DNA from: Oidiodendron maius Zn
Taxonomy: Eukaryota > Ascomycota > Leotiomycetes > Myxotrichaceae
Assembly: GCA_000827325.1 (NCBI GenBank)
Contig: KN832870.1
Span: forward strand, 4,650,001 to 4,714,000
Length of the DNA: 64,000 nt
Reading direction: 5' to 3'
The notes beneath the pieces were generated by a model. It was not told the origin of the DNA, searched no databases, and was given only the letters and a program-made list of their open reading frames with translations. Both the position numbers and the translations under genes were made by a program. Of this stretch, positions 46,286 through 56,269 are shown piece after piece (position 1 is the first letter of the stretch; the number at the start of each line of letters is the position of its first letter).

Positions 46286-46909
46286 ATGAGAGTGGATAAC
46301 ATGGAATCAATCCGGGTATCCCAAGAACCAGCTGCAACATTGATGTCTCTCCCAACTGAGCTTCATCTAATGATCTCTAAGCACCTTACATATCCTGATG
46401 CACTATCTCTGAAACACACAAATCAGCACTTCCATAGTCTCATCTATACCGGCGTACATCTGAAGATAGAATGGCTTATTGAGCGCCGGCGTCTCCACCT
46501 GGATTGCCCGAATGACAAGAAATGTGAATTGGGAAGTGATATACGATTCTGCCGAGGAAGCATTGGGTATCTATAACCCTTCTTAAAGCTCATATAGCAG
46601 TTATATGAAGACTAATTGTAACATCATCTTAGATTACTAATGAAGAGGAGAAGAGAGCATATCGAATGTGAAAACAAGGAAGGAGGAAGAGGCTGCATTA
46701 TTCTCGGCACTCCAATTTGCAAATCGAAGAAAAAGCAGACCCCTTGGGCAGTAATGAAAGGATGGATATGGAGATCTGCAACCTTATATATTGCACTTTG
46801 TTTTTTTGTTTTCGTATCGATTGCTGCGATTGGAATCCGAACAGCTGGCACGGTAGTGGATGTTGGTGCCTACTTGACTCCTATATCCATACCAGGTACT
46901 TCTCCTTGA
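46286..46909 (+). CDS. Small F-box protein with a C-terminal transmembrane helix
   Basis: Exons 46286-46566 and 46633-46909 give 185 aa. The F-box reads LMSLPTELHLMISKHLTYPDALSLKHTNQHFHSLI, shown here in parts: LPTELHLMI and DALSLKHTNQHF. It is followed by IEWLIERRRLH, CPNDKKCELGSDIRFCRG, then GLLMKRRREHIECENK and a CIILGT segment. The cysteine-rich region after the box is shared by a fungal family. The C-terminal part has one hydrophobic helix (ATLYIALCFFVFVSIAAIGI), so the protein could be a membrane-anchored SCF adaptor. An alternative start at Met-6 is possible. Target unknown. Confidence 0.78.
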
Positions 46910-47685
46910 CAATTGTAACAGGTATCATCTAATTAGATATAGTACTTCTAATATCTTCTTTATAATACCACAATAAAACCGATGTGTCAGCGAGCTTCAG
47001 CTCTAAAAGTACCGAAGCCAGAGAATTATTTGGTGACGCAACCTAGTCCTTGAGGATGCTCGTCTGAAGTTGGCAATTCTAAAATTGGCGTTCTATACCC
47101 TACTGCTCGATCCTTATTTGCTGAAGGAGAATGTAGAAAGGTGCCATAACCTTCGGTTGTCATACCTACGGTCGCTCCGTCACTGGTCTCGAAGCTCAGG
47201 TTGGATTTCGGTATCTTTGGTCCCTTCCGGCAGGTCTATTCTATCAGCGAGACCATATTTTCGAGCAAGAGACTTAGCTTAAAAATACAAGTATGACACG
47301 GCTGCTAGTTCTTACATGAGAAAAGTCATACCACATTGGCTTGTAGATTTTTGCACTGAATACTCCTTGATCCGCTGCTGCGACTATTCTCAAAGATAGG
47401 AATGAGTTGATGACATATGATGGGATTGGGATAGCTCTGACAATGGGAAACGCAGCATGGTGGGGCTCTGCTATCAACGCGCGGCTGACATGAACTGGTC
47501 AACTCTTTTTATATCTCCATAAGGAAAGGGAGATTCGGACTTTGTGGTCAAGATGTGCATCAAACCACCGGAGACGGCTATTGCAAGATTTGTCACACAC
47601 CGGCTCCCAAGGCAATGAAGTCATCTTTCAGTGTCTAATTGTTATTTCAAAGAAGGAATAGCAAGGGCTTGACCCATCTTGAATT
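46910..47685. other. Intergenic, 0.8 kb
   Basis: Lies between the F-box gene and the RRG7-like gene (convergent). A plus-strand open frame at 47070-47282 has no motif and is not called. Nothing else is seen. Confidence 0.5.
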
Positions 47686-48390
47686 CTAGACTTGACCAGG
47701 TTTTCCATGGATGACATTCCCCTTCCACGACAGAATGATCTCCTTATCATTTCGATCACCTTCACTGAAATACTTTAACTCAACCCCAACGCCTTCCAAT
47801 CCTTCTTCTGCTGCTCTTCGATTCCAAAGCATTTGCATAATCTTTCCATCCGAGCTGCAGAGGACATATCCCATGGGCCACCGGCTTCGGCCAAGAGCTT
47901 CTCTAACGGCTTTGGTTGCAGATTTCGGAGAGATATGGAGACCAAATACACCAGGCTCTCTCCAACCGAGGGGTGCACCAACAAAAGCGCCCTCGAGCTC
48001 TCGTATGTTGGCAGGTCCTCCAGCTCCTCCTTTGCCGCTGAATGCCTTGCATTGAGCAATTACCTTCATAGGGCGTGGCAAAGATGGAAGAGACCAAGTC
48101 CCGAGCAGATCAATCCCATAGTCTGATCGTCCGCCTACACGCTTGAGAGACATCCCTAAGCGCTTCAAGGAATACTGAACCGTATATTCATAGTGCGTTC
48201 CCACGTACACAGTGCTTTTGAGATCCATACCAGTCTGGGACGCGTAGTCCACAAAGCTCTGGAGATCATGGTGGTGAGGACTTAAGGATTCGGGATATAT
48301 TAGTTCTTCAGTTGGAGAGATTGAAGAGACTTGTCGTAGATGATTCAATGGTGCACGGCAAAGGTGCCGATGGAGTTGTCGAAGAAGCAT
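47686..48390 (-). CDS. RRG7: RRG7-like (DUF2034) mitochondrial protein with a restriction-endonuclease-like fold
   Basis: Intronless, 234 aa. The N-terminus MLLRQLHRHLCRAPLNHLRQ is a good mitochondrial presequence. The core has STVYVGTHYEYTVQ, then GGRSDYGIDLLGTW, VIAQCKAF, and GVFGLHISPKSATKAVREAL. The D..GIDL...QCK spacing is that of a PD-(D/E)XK nuclease site, as in Rrg7, which yeast needs for respiratory growth. Whether the fungal protein cuts nucleic acid is unknown. It diverges from MED21, with 365 bases between the two starts. Confidence 0.75.
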   Translation of the reverse strand: MLLRQLHRHLCRAPLNHLRQVSSISPTEELIYPESLSPHHHDLQSFVDYASQTGMDLKSTVYVGTHYEYTVQYSLKRLGMSLKRVGGRSDYGIDLLGTWSLPSLPRPMKVIAQCKAFSGKGGAGGPANIRELEGAFVGAPLGWREPGVFGLHISPKSATKAVREALGRSRWPMGYVLCSSDGKIMQMLWNRRAAEEGLEGVGVELKYFSEGDRNDKEIILSWKGNVIHGKPGQV

Positions 48391-48755
48391 AGGAATAGAG
48401 ATGTTCCCTGTTTGCCATGTCTAGGTAGCAAGCATTGGAGGTTGGATTTATCTGCGCTACATAACAAGTGAAAAGAGGAGAAAAGGAATAAAGGAGTGAG
48501 GAAAGAAAGATGAAAAATAATTTTCGAACAAAAGAAGGAAGTTCAAACTCAAACAGGCCGTTCAAGGATGAAATTGGTTTTTCTAATGTCACGTGATATG
48601 TTGAGCTAGCCAACCAAATTTGGTAGTTTAATGGCTTAACTTACCTAAATTGGATTAGAACAGCATGCGATGCTGTAGTCACTTACGGCGACTCAGCCTT
48701 GTGAATCTTCCTCTCATTATCAGCTAATAACACCACAAATTGTCCGGATTTTGCA
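48391..48755. promoter_or_regulatory. Divergent promoter between the RRG7-like gene and MED21, with TCACGTGA
   Basis: Palindrome TCACGTGA at 48589-48596, about 160 bases before MED21 and 200 before the RRG7-like start. It has the form of a bHLH (Cbf1-like) site. Confidence 0.5.
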
Positions 48756-49289
48756 ATGGCTGACCGACTTACACAACTCCAGGATGCCGTGGATCAGGTA
48801 TTCCTCCTGTAGGCGGGCCACACCTTGCTGCAATTAACATAGTTCTAGCTTGCAAACCAATTCGTAGCGTCGCTCTACTACATCAACAAACACCACGATC
48901 TCCAGACTCTAAGTGCGACAGACACAGTAAGACAAGAAAAGAAGATAGAAGGTGACCAGGACCCTGGAGAAAAAGAAGGTATATGTTGTTACATGCTGGA
49001 AGTCTAATAACTTACTCACAATGGTTCAGTTGACCCTTATCCTGCGGACGTGTTTAGAGCGGGCCAAAAAGAGCTAGCACAGGATCTTATCATCAAAGAG
49101 CAACAAATCGAAGCCTTCATATCTATGCTTCCAGGATTGGACAACAGTGAGAAAGACCAACAGGATACAATTCGACAATTGGAGGAGGAGCTGATGGCTG
49201 CCGAGCAGAAGCGTAAAGAGGCAGTCAAAGAGAAGGAGGCCGTTCTTGCTCGACTGGAGAGCGTCATCAGGAGCGTGAAACGCCCGTAA
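48756..49289 (+). CDS. MED21: Mediator complex subunit 21 (Med21/Srb7)
   Basis: Exons 48756-48797, 48849-48978 and 49030-49289 give 143 aa. The family start [20 protein letters not shown] is intact, then [16 protein letters not shown], and [20 protein letters not shown] leads into a long coiled coil ([20 protein letters not shown] through [12 protein letters not shown]). Med21 pairs with Med7 in the Mediator middle module and is essential in yeast. Length is normal. Converges with the HAD nucleotidase gene; the ends are 269 bases apart. Confidence 0.93.
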
Positions 49290-49558
49290 CATTGATTGAC
49301 TATACGATACCGAATCCCCTACGGCACCAAATATTCAGGCGTTGGGATATACCCTTGGACTTCAATATTGTACAGCCTTGAAAAGTCTCCCGCCTAATTG
49401 CTTCCAGTGCTTCGAATATATTTATTCCGACCGCGAAATTTATCTACTCTAAGTCTTTGCCGCACTGTCGCCTTTATCATGAGCTGCCTTCTTGTTTTAC
49501 TATATTGGACCTGATGTAAAACAGAGCTGAATTAGAATGAGGTATGAGGTATCCAAGT

Positions 49559-50402
49559 CTATGATGCCTTGAAGAATTGCGGAAAAAGATCTCTTAGTTC
49601 ATTCAAATGTTGAACCTGGTATTTGCAGGGCTTATTTGAAGGAGAGGGCTCTCCTTCCTCAACAAGATGAGCCGTTGTCCATCCCAGCTCCTCAGCTTTC
49701 CGACAATTCAGTGCGGAATCGTCTACGGCGATTAGAGTTTGAGTTATCCGGCAGAGGGTTCTACCTACCGACAAAATAGCAATCCCTCGGGTCTTTAACG
49801 CCGGCTTCAGTCATTGCCCTCTCGAACATCTTTGGGTGGGGCTTGCAGAGCATCGTCTCTTGGGCATAATCGCAAAAGGTCATCCCCTCAAACAGATCAT
49901 CGACTCCAAGTAATCTAACTACCCGCTTGCCATGGGTAACGTATGCATTGGTAAAGAGCCAGAGTTTAATTTTGGTCTTATCCATATCCTCAAGGAGCTT
50001 TCGGAGCTCTGGGTCCGGAAAAATAATGGATTCTAGAGGTAAGGCATCGTCCACTTGGCGATTATAGTCGAGGGGATCTATTTTGTGATGCCGGACTAGC
50101 CCTTCAATGGCCAAGCCATAGGTAGTATAGTATTCCATGTGGAGCTTATAGGCATCCTCTCGGCTCAGTTCTAGATGCTTAACAAAATACTGATCTATTA
50201 GTTGACTCATGTGATCGTGAACTTTCTTGCCTGCTCTGCCTTAGTACAATGTAGGTCTACTGTTGGAATAGCGAGACACACTCTTGGGATAAAGCTAGAA
50301 CGTAGGAATGGCTTGGTCAGTTGTCATCCGAGGATCATGAGTCAATGGTCAACATACACAGTTGTCAATATCAAAAAAGAAAACCGGTCTTGATTCGGCC
50401 AT
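49559..50402 (-). CDS. HAD-family pyrimidine 5'-nucleotidase (Sdt1/Phm8-like)
   Basis: Exons 50402-50358, 50294-50280 (15 nt), 50225-49769 and 49722-49559 join in phase to 226 aa. HAD motif I is FFFDIDNCLYPKS with both catalytic aspartates, motif II is LWLFTNAYVTH, the motif III lysine lies in LCKPHPKMFE, and the motif IV acidic pair in DCYFVDDSALN. The cap region includes YYTTYGLAIEGLVRHH. Yeast relatives dephosphorylate UMP/CMP or lysophosphatidate. The family uses the capped spacing seen here. The 15-nt exon is needed to complete motif I. TCACGTGA lies 171 bases upstream (50573-50580). Confidence 0.88.
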
Positions 50403-52244
50403 CTCGAACGATTGATGCAAGCCCTCTCACAACATATACGCAGAGCGCACTTTTGAATACAGATGGCCACTGTACAAGACCCAGGTAGATACTATGAACA
50501 TGAACAGGAACCTTTCTGCTCGCTAGTGCCGGGATTTATTGACGATAGCCGCTGGGGGAATTTAGAATTGCGTCACGTGAACGAATACTTATTTCAAGAT
50601 TTTCCAGCACCATTACGGCGGTAAAGAAGTGACATGCTCCGAAGACAGATTTGATGAGAGACATAAAATTAGTATAGGGGGCATAAAATCTCGTACTAAA
50701 GACGATAGAAAACGTGGAGAGAGGAATCACTTGGTTAGTCAGCTGTGTTCAAAGAGGGTTAGCTTCCGCATATTGAGTGAACTCTCTTCAGCTGATGTTA
50801 CACTTCATCAAAACCCCTTCCATTTTGTCCTTACAAGGCCAGTGGTCTTGCTCCCTCTCCTGTCCTTATTGGCGCTCGCGACGATACGGTGTGTTATGTT
50901 CAGCTCTTCTAATTTTTCACAATTAGGATTACTCTACGAGGGAAGCCACATTTGAGATGGAAGGATTGCTATGAACTTTGAATTTCAGAGAATTCGAAGA
51001 TTCCGACATAGAATCAAAACAGCCTTAGTGGACCTTTTTTAAAAAATTTCTCGTAGAGCTTCATTATGAACATCTAATATCTTTACACATACTCGTCCCT
51101 CTCTACTAAATACAAGCATTCTCGTTTCTTCCTGGTTTCCACTCTACATTTACACAAGTTTTCTGCGCCAGGCGTCATAATTTCAACATTGTCGCGGGTG
51201 CAACCGGCTTACGATTTCTTCTCTTTGCCTTCATATTTGCCTTCATTAATATCTGTATTGCCGATGTCATTGAAGAAGACAAAGAAGCTTTTTAAAGTCG
51301 AGACAGCATCTCCTCATACATCACAATCAATGGCCCACTGCGGTTCATACCTAATACAAGCTAGTTCTGGACTGGCTGCCCGGGCGCATACGCATTCGAG
51401 GCCGGTGATTTTAATTGTCATCGATTGTTTAGAGACGGTTTAGAGACCACGCATGACGGCTTAGCGATCGAAACAACGTCTATGTAATTTGAAGGTAAAC
51501 ATGCCCAATGTGGATCATGTCCGCTGCCAAACAACATGGGGACTCGCCTCGGTGTCTATGCCAAGCAAGCAAGCTGATATTATTTTATAGCCCTTAGAAC
51601 GGTATTCGGCCAAGTAATCTTAAGATGCTACTGAGTACCCATACTGCAGAGGAGGCCCAATTGAAGTGTGTTTATACGTTTATAGGTTCTGATACTTGCA
51701 GAAGCCGCAGTACCTGTGAGTTGTAGCTGGATAAGAACTGACTTGCTGGCCTAAGTTGACTAGCAAGCCTAGGGATATATTTAAGGGATTTATGGTATGA
51801 GTTGACTTACAGATCATAAGAATTTCGGGTTCATGGTGTTCAGGAGTGTGAATTGCGGTTTCTAAGTCTCTTACCTTTGTAGGCGCTTCTATCGGCAGTA
51901 GAATGTTGTAGTATAGAAAAAAGGGCAATCCGTACACTAGAGAAATTACTGAAAGTATGTATAAAATACTTTATTATTCATTGGCATCGCCATGGCGCAG
52001 TGAGTGTATTATCGTGAGGTGCTTCTATGCAAGTTGGCAGGCGAGAGACCCATGCACGGGCTTTACCAGAAACGGTACGTGCAAACACAGCTCCCGTTCA
52101 TATTTTGTTTCGGCAGCCTCGAGAGCTCACCAACACAGACAGCTCTGTCACCCTATATCGACCATACTTTGCTTTGCTCCGCACTGAATCAATGTTCGCT
52201 TGTATATTTACTTTTCCTTGCTAATTCACTATATAGAGCGCAGG
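50403..52244. other. Intergenic, 1.8 kb, no gene recognised
   Basis: HAD-gene promoter (TCACGTGA at 50573-50580), then AT-rich DNA, then a CT-rich tract near 51090-51250 that looks like a transcribed leader but is followed by no recognisable protein. The short frame at 51189-51443 is not called. The last ~250 bases are the leader of the next gene. Confidence 0.5.
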
Positions 52245-54902
52245 ATGGCGCAGGCTGCCGCACTCCTGCCAAATGGGGCGCCATCGACGATGACTGCTGA
52301 AGAGTTACGAGAAATCTTGGAGTATGAGAAGATTGTACAGTTTCGGGATGCGATCTTTGCTGGAACCCATCCGCGCATCAAGATCCCTCCTCTAGCTGGA
52401 AAACAGATTGAAGCTCCTCGAGTCACGTCGTCGCCAAATCTTTCGACATCTCTCCAAAACTCCACTACACAACTCACACGCCCTACATCTCACAACCATC
52501 AATCCGCGTTACCCTACTCTAATAACAAATCCCCAAGTAATTACCGTGCTACCACTAGCAAGTCGGAGATAAATCCAATATTTCTCGAGAAGTCGGATGA
52601 TCTGATCAGAGCAGAGATGCAGCTGCAGAGGCAGAGGCTCGAGAGAAGCTTTCGGGAGCAAATGGAACAGCAAAAGATGGGAGCAAAGGCTCAGTTGCAC
52701 TCATCTGAGGCTCTTCCCAATTTTGATCCTACGGAAGTTTTGTCAAAGGCTCTCGCTCTTGTTCCACCTGTCCCACCTGCAGAAGCTGAACCTGCTGGTG
52801 GCGCTCGTTCCCCTGCGACTGACTCTTTTGACGAAAATACCTTTTACTCCAGTCGGCATGATACACCTGAGCCATTTAGCTCCCCAAATGGACAAAAGGA
52901 GCCAGGTGAAGTGCAGTCAAACGATGTATTGTCGATTGATGAGCAACCTGCTGAGCTGCTTTCCGCAGAAAGTGGCGAACGCCAAGATGTGCTATCCCAT
53001 AATAACCATATAACATCTCAACTACACTCACAAGTTAAACAATTGCCTGCACAGATTATCAATCAAACTCGGAGCGCGGAGCTTCAACAGTCTCTAGAGA
53101 TGACGAACTCGGAGTCGAGTAGCTCGAGAGGTGCACGCGTTGAAGGCACTTCTGATGTGAGTTCACAGCAGAAGGAATATATCGGGGTTAGTACACATCA
53201 AGTAGATCCTTTGGGCTTGGCAGCAAATAGAGTTGTACATCCTGTTGACCAGACTGATGGCCAGGTGTCGACAGAACAACTTCTCCAGCAAGCATTCGCT
53301 AATGATACTACTTCCCCTCTTATTCGCGCACACAATCTCTCTCCGATTGCACCTCAACCTGCGAGAGTTTCGCCATTAGCTACTGCTAGAGCTCCTCCCA
53401 TTGTTCAAGAATCTCGGTTTCCTAATGAGGCTCCGCCCGCACAGGTTGCAGCCCTGCGTCAACAACCTGCAGGTATTTCAAGTGCGGATAGCTCTCCAAA
53501 AGGAGCTAAGTCCTCAGAAAAGAGGAAGGGAAAGAAGGAGAAGAAGAAGAAGCGCAAGGCCTCTGTTAATGACAATGCTACACCAGACTCACCCTATATT
53601 AAGCCTGAACCGCGATCCCCTTCACCATTCTCTGTGATGCCTTTGCCTAGACCGCAGAAGAGGCAGCGGCAAGTGGGACAGTTCGCTGCAGAGCTCAACT
53701 ACGACGAGCCTACGGGGGAAGAACATGATCGCGTTCCCGAGCCATACGAGCGAGCGCCGATACCTAGAGCCCGTGAGCGGCTTGAGGATAATTATGACCA
53801 GGGACCACGGAGGGTAGAGCCAAGGTACCACAGATTAGAAAGAGACGATGAAGATTTTAGAGCGGGCAGCGGAGCCTATACCCGCAACCCTCACACTCCA
53901 ACTGTGTATACTGTTCCATATGACCAAAGGGAAGCCGGTCCTGGCAGGGCTGCCTCACATAGCATGGTTGAACGAAGAATATACGAGGAGCCAGTATACT
54001 ACAAAGAGCCAATCCAGAGATACAGTGTACGTCCGGATGCCAACCGCGAGCGTTCTCGATCCCCCGCTATTCGGGAGAGGCGATCACCAATCCCAATGGC
54101 ACCCCCTCGGCCAGTCCGTATTGTGGTCGATGCCTACGGTAGGGAATACATAGATCCTGTACCCACATCCGCGCTGCGACAATCAGCAGCGCCTCCAGCT
54201 AGGTACCGCGACCCAGAAGTCATATACGAGCGTGCTCCTATCCGCACAGTATCCTCGCGAGGCCCTGTTGATGCGTATGAAGAAGGAGGAGTTGTTTATC
54301 GAAGACCATCACCGCCTCTGGTAGCACCGAGGCGTGTTATCACGCAGCCAGGGTACGCCAGACCTGAGTATAGATCTTATCGCCAGCGAGAGTACTCGGT
54401 GCGCCCAAGCACAATGGCACCACCTGGAGAAGAATTTATACAAATTAGAGGGCCTGTAGAACGCCGCCAGATGAGCTACTTCGAAGAGGCTCCTCGAGAG
54501 TATGCTCCTCGACCCCCCAGCGTGCATCCTGAACCTGTTCCATATGAGGTTCCTCGGGAGTATGTAGGCAGATTACAGAGTACTCGCCCTGAGCCACCCC
54601 CACGGGAGTATGCCACCAGTGTCCACCCCGAGGCGCGCCGGGGGATACCCCAGCGGGAGTACAGCGTACGTCCCGAAGCAAGGCATGAGATGCCCATCCG
54701 GTCGCAACGAGAATACAGCGTGCTCCCGGTGGAGTCTATCCCCCGCAGAGAGCAAGCCGTGGGCCCGAACCCTGAGCGGTATTATGAAGAGGTACCAAGG
54801 GGACGAGCTGCAGAGATTGCTTTCATTGAGCGCCCCCGAGCTCGCGAGTCGTCTGTAGTGGTGTATGCCGACGACGTTAGGAGAGAAGTAGTGTATAGAT
54901 AG
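52245..54902 (+). CDS. Large disordered nuclear-type protein with Tyr/Arg-rich C-terminal repeats, unknown function
   Basis: A single open frame of 885 aa. The only folded-looking part is the N-terminus (TAEELREILEYEKIVQFRDA and IFAGTHPRIKIP, residues about 17-50), conserved-looking but unknown to me. A Gln/Glu helix (EMQLQRQRLERSFREQMEQQ, about 125-145) may be a coiled coil. A basic run, KRKGKKEKKKKRKAS (about 53520-53560), is a likely nuclear localisation signal. The last ~350 residues are dominated by R, Y, P and E, with repeats of the type REYSVRP/REYAPRP (about 54390-54730) and PIxxRE units, like multivalent RNA-binding tails. Start 52245 is the first ATG after the last upstream stop. 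No homologue named with confidence. Confidence 0.75.
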   Translation: MAQAAALLPNGAPSTMTAEELREILEYEKIVQFRDAIFAGTHPRIKIPPLAGKQIEAPRVTSSPNLSTSLQNSTTQLTRPTSHNHQSALPYSNNKSPSNYRATTSKSEINPIFLEKSDDLIRAEMQLQRQRLERSFREQMEQQKMGAKAQLHSSEALPNFDPTEVLSKALALVPPVPPAEAEPAGGARSPATDSFDENTFYSSRHDTPEPFSSPNGQKEPGEVQSNDVLSIDEQPAELLSAESGERQDVLSHNNHITSQLHSQVKQLPAQIINQTRSAELQQSLEMTNSESSSSRGARVEGTSDVSSQQKEYIGVSTHQVDPLGLAANRVVHPVDQTDGQVSTEQLLQQAFANDTTSPLIRAHNLSPIAPQPARVSPLATARAPPIVQESRFPNEAPPAQVAALRQQPAGISSADSSPKGAKSSEKRKGKKEKKKKRKASVNDNATPDSPYIKPEPRSPSPFSVMPLPRPQKRQRQVGQFAAELNYDEPTGEEHDRVPEPYERAPIPRARERLEDNYDQGPRRVEPRYHRLERDDEDFRAGSGAYTRNPHTPTVYTVPYDQREAGPGRAASHSMVERRIYEEPVYYKEPIQRYSVRPDANRERSRSPAIRERRSPIPMAPPRPVRIVVDAYGREYIDPVPTSALRQSAAPPARYRDPEVIYERAPIRTVSSRGPVDAYEEGGVVYRRPSPPLVAPRRVITQPGYARPEYRSYRQREYSVRPSTMAPPGEEFIQIRGPVERRQMSYFEEAPREYAPRPPSVHPEPVPYEVPREYVGRLQSTRPEPPPREYATSVHPEARRGIPQREYSVRPEARHEMPIRSQREYSVLPVESIPRREQAVGPNPERYYEEVPRGRAAEIAFIERPRARESSVVVYADDVRREVVYR

Positions 54903-56269
54903 CATATGAAAGAGGATGGATAGCATTACACTGGGAAATGTGGCACGGAATTCGGATCTTGTCCATACTGGATAACACCTAGCATAGTGTGGGCGGCAGC
55001 ATCTTTGCCCTCGGCGTGGGGCTAAGGAGGATTGTGTGTATTAGTAAGGGATATGTATTCTAACTGATTCTAATACCTACGGACCGTACGAAATATGCAT
55101 TTTAGTGTCAACGTCATGCTCCAGTGGTGGACGGGGCCGACGGGACTCGTTTATAGGGCGCGGACACAACGGCCCTCCACACTGAACTAGCTGCTGTCAG
55201 TATGAGGTGGATGAAGTCATCACCATACATGGATTTGTAGGAGAGGACGCGGGCCGATGACAAAGAACAGTAAGAGCAGAGATAAGTCTGTTAACGATGA
55301 TACCTCAGAACGCCTTGAAGACTGATTTCAAGTGGAAGAATTGTTCCAAGGCGTGACACTGAGACCCACGAATTCCAAGTTCCAGATCCGGATTCTAGAG
55401 CTTGATGGCCCCGGCCCTAGACCAGGCAGCCTGGGTGATAGGCCGACACTTCAGATGTTTATCCATGTACTCTCGTATCGTGGGAAGAGGTATTGAATTG
55501 ACGATAATAAGGTCAATTGAGGTGGTAGAGAGAAGTAAGATGTAATATCTTGAGTAGTATCACGCGGGTGGCCGGTCTCGACGCAGGTGTGCTTGCGATA
55601 GGGAAGACAAAAAACCGCGCTGTAGAGGCAAGGAGGGGAGCAGATTGAGGACCCAGTGGAGGAGAGACATTGGGACCATCAAACACTTGATTTGATTTTC
55701 CCTGTCCTTCTCGATGGAGGGTGGACCGCGATACTCGAGACCTAGAAAGAGGATTAGCACACACCTTGCTAGGAAATACATAAGCCATCATGGACCCAGA
55801 ATCATAGATGGGAGACTATCGCGCCCCAGCTGCGGCCCGCAAACTCATGACAGCTGCATTCAGCTCTCAGTTACACCCGGAACCAGACCAATGTCTCTGT
55901 CGAACTCGAAAGGTGCTGTCAGCTATCTGCCCTCCAGCGTGCCCTCCCTTCTCTACCCTCTCACACCAACAGCACCACGAGTCAATTTAAAATCCGCGTC
56001 TCCGTCCTCTTAAAGCATAGAACAATCCCCCGCATGACCGTCGAGATGCTTGAGTCCCCGAGGTAATCAGATTATACCCCCACCCCCCCCATTCCGCGTT
56101 ATATTGTGGCGGAGTTTCTCGCTTCGACGCTGCTCTCCGAACAAATCCGTCTGCTTACTTACACACTTTAAGTATCGCCAGTCCCAGCTGCGGACCGCCA
56201 TCCTCCAACGTCAACGCTGACGGGCAGGCACGAGACTTTCTGCACAGCAATCACCCCGACGCCTTCACG
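54903..56269. other. Intergenic, 1.4 kb: long leader of the multi-KH gene
   Basis: Positions 55800-56265 are pyrimidine-rich, with a C-rich tract at 56077-56090, as in long fungal 5' leaders. A short upstream ORF (56034-56066, 10 codons plus stop) precedes the KH start. No gene is recognised in 54950-55800. Confidence 0.5.

Noticed and set aside
54309-54926. Minus-strand open frames under the Tyr/Arg-rich gene
   Set aside because: They arise from the repeated codons of the plus-strand repeats and contain no motif.
55513-56013. Open frames on both strands upstream of the multi-KH gene
   Set aside because: Low-complexity pyrimidine-rich leader; no domain and no consistent splice structure.
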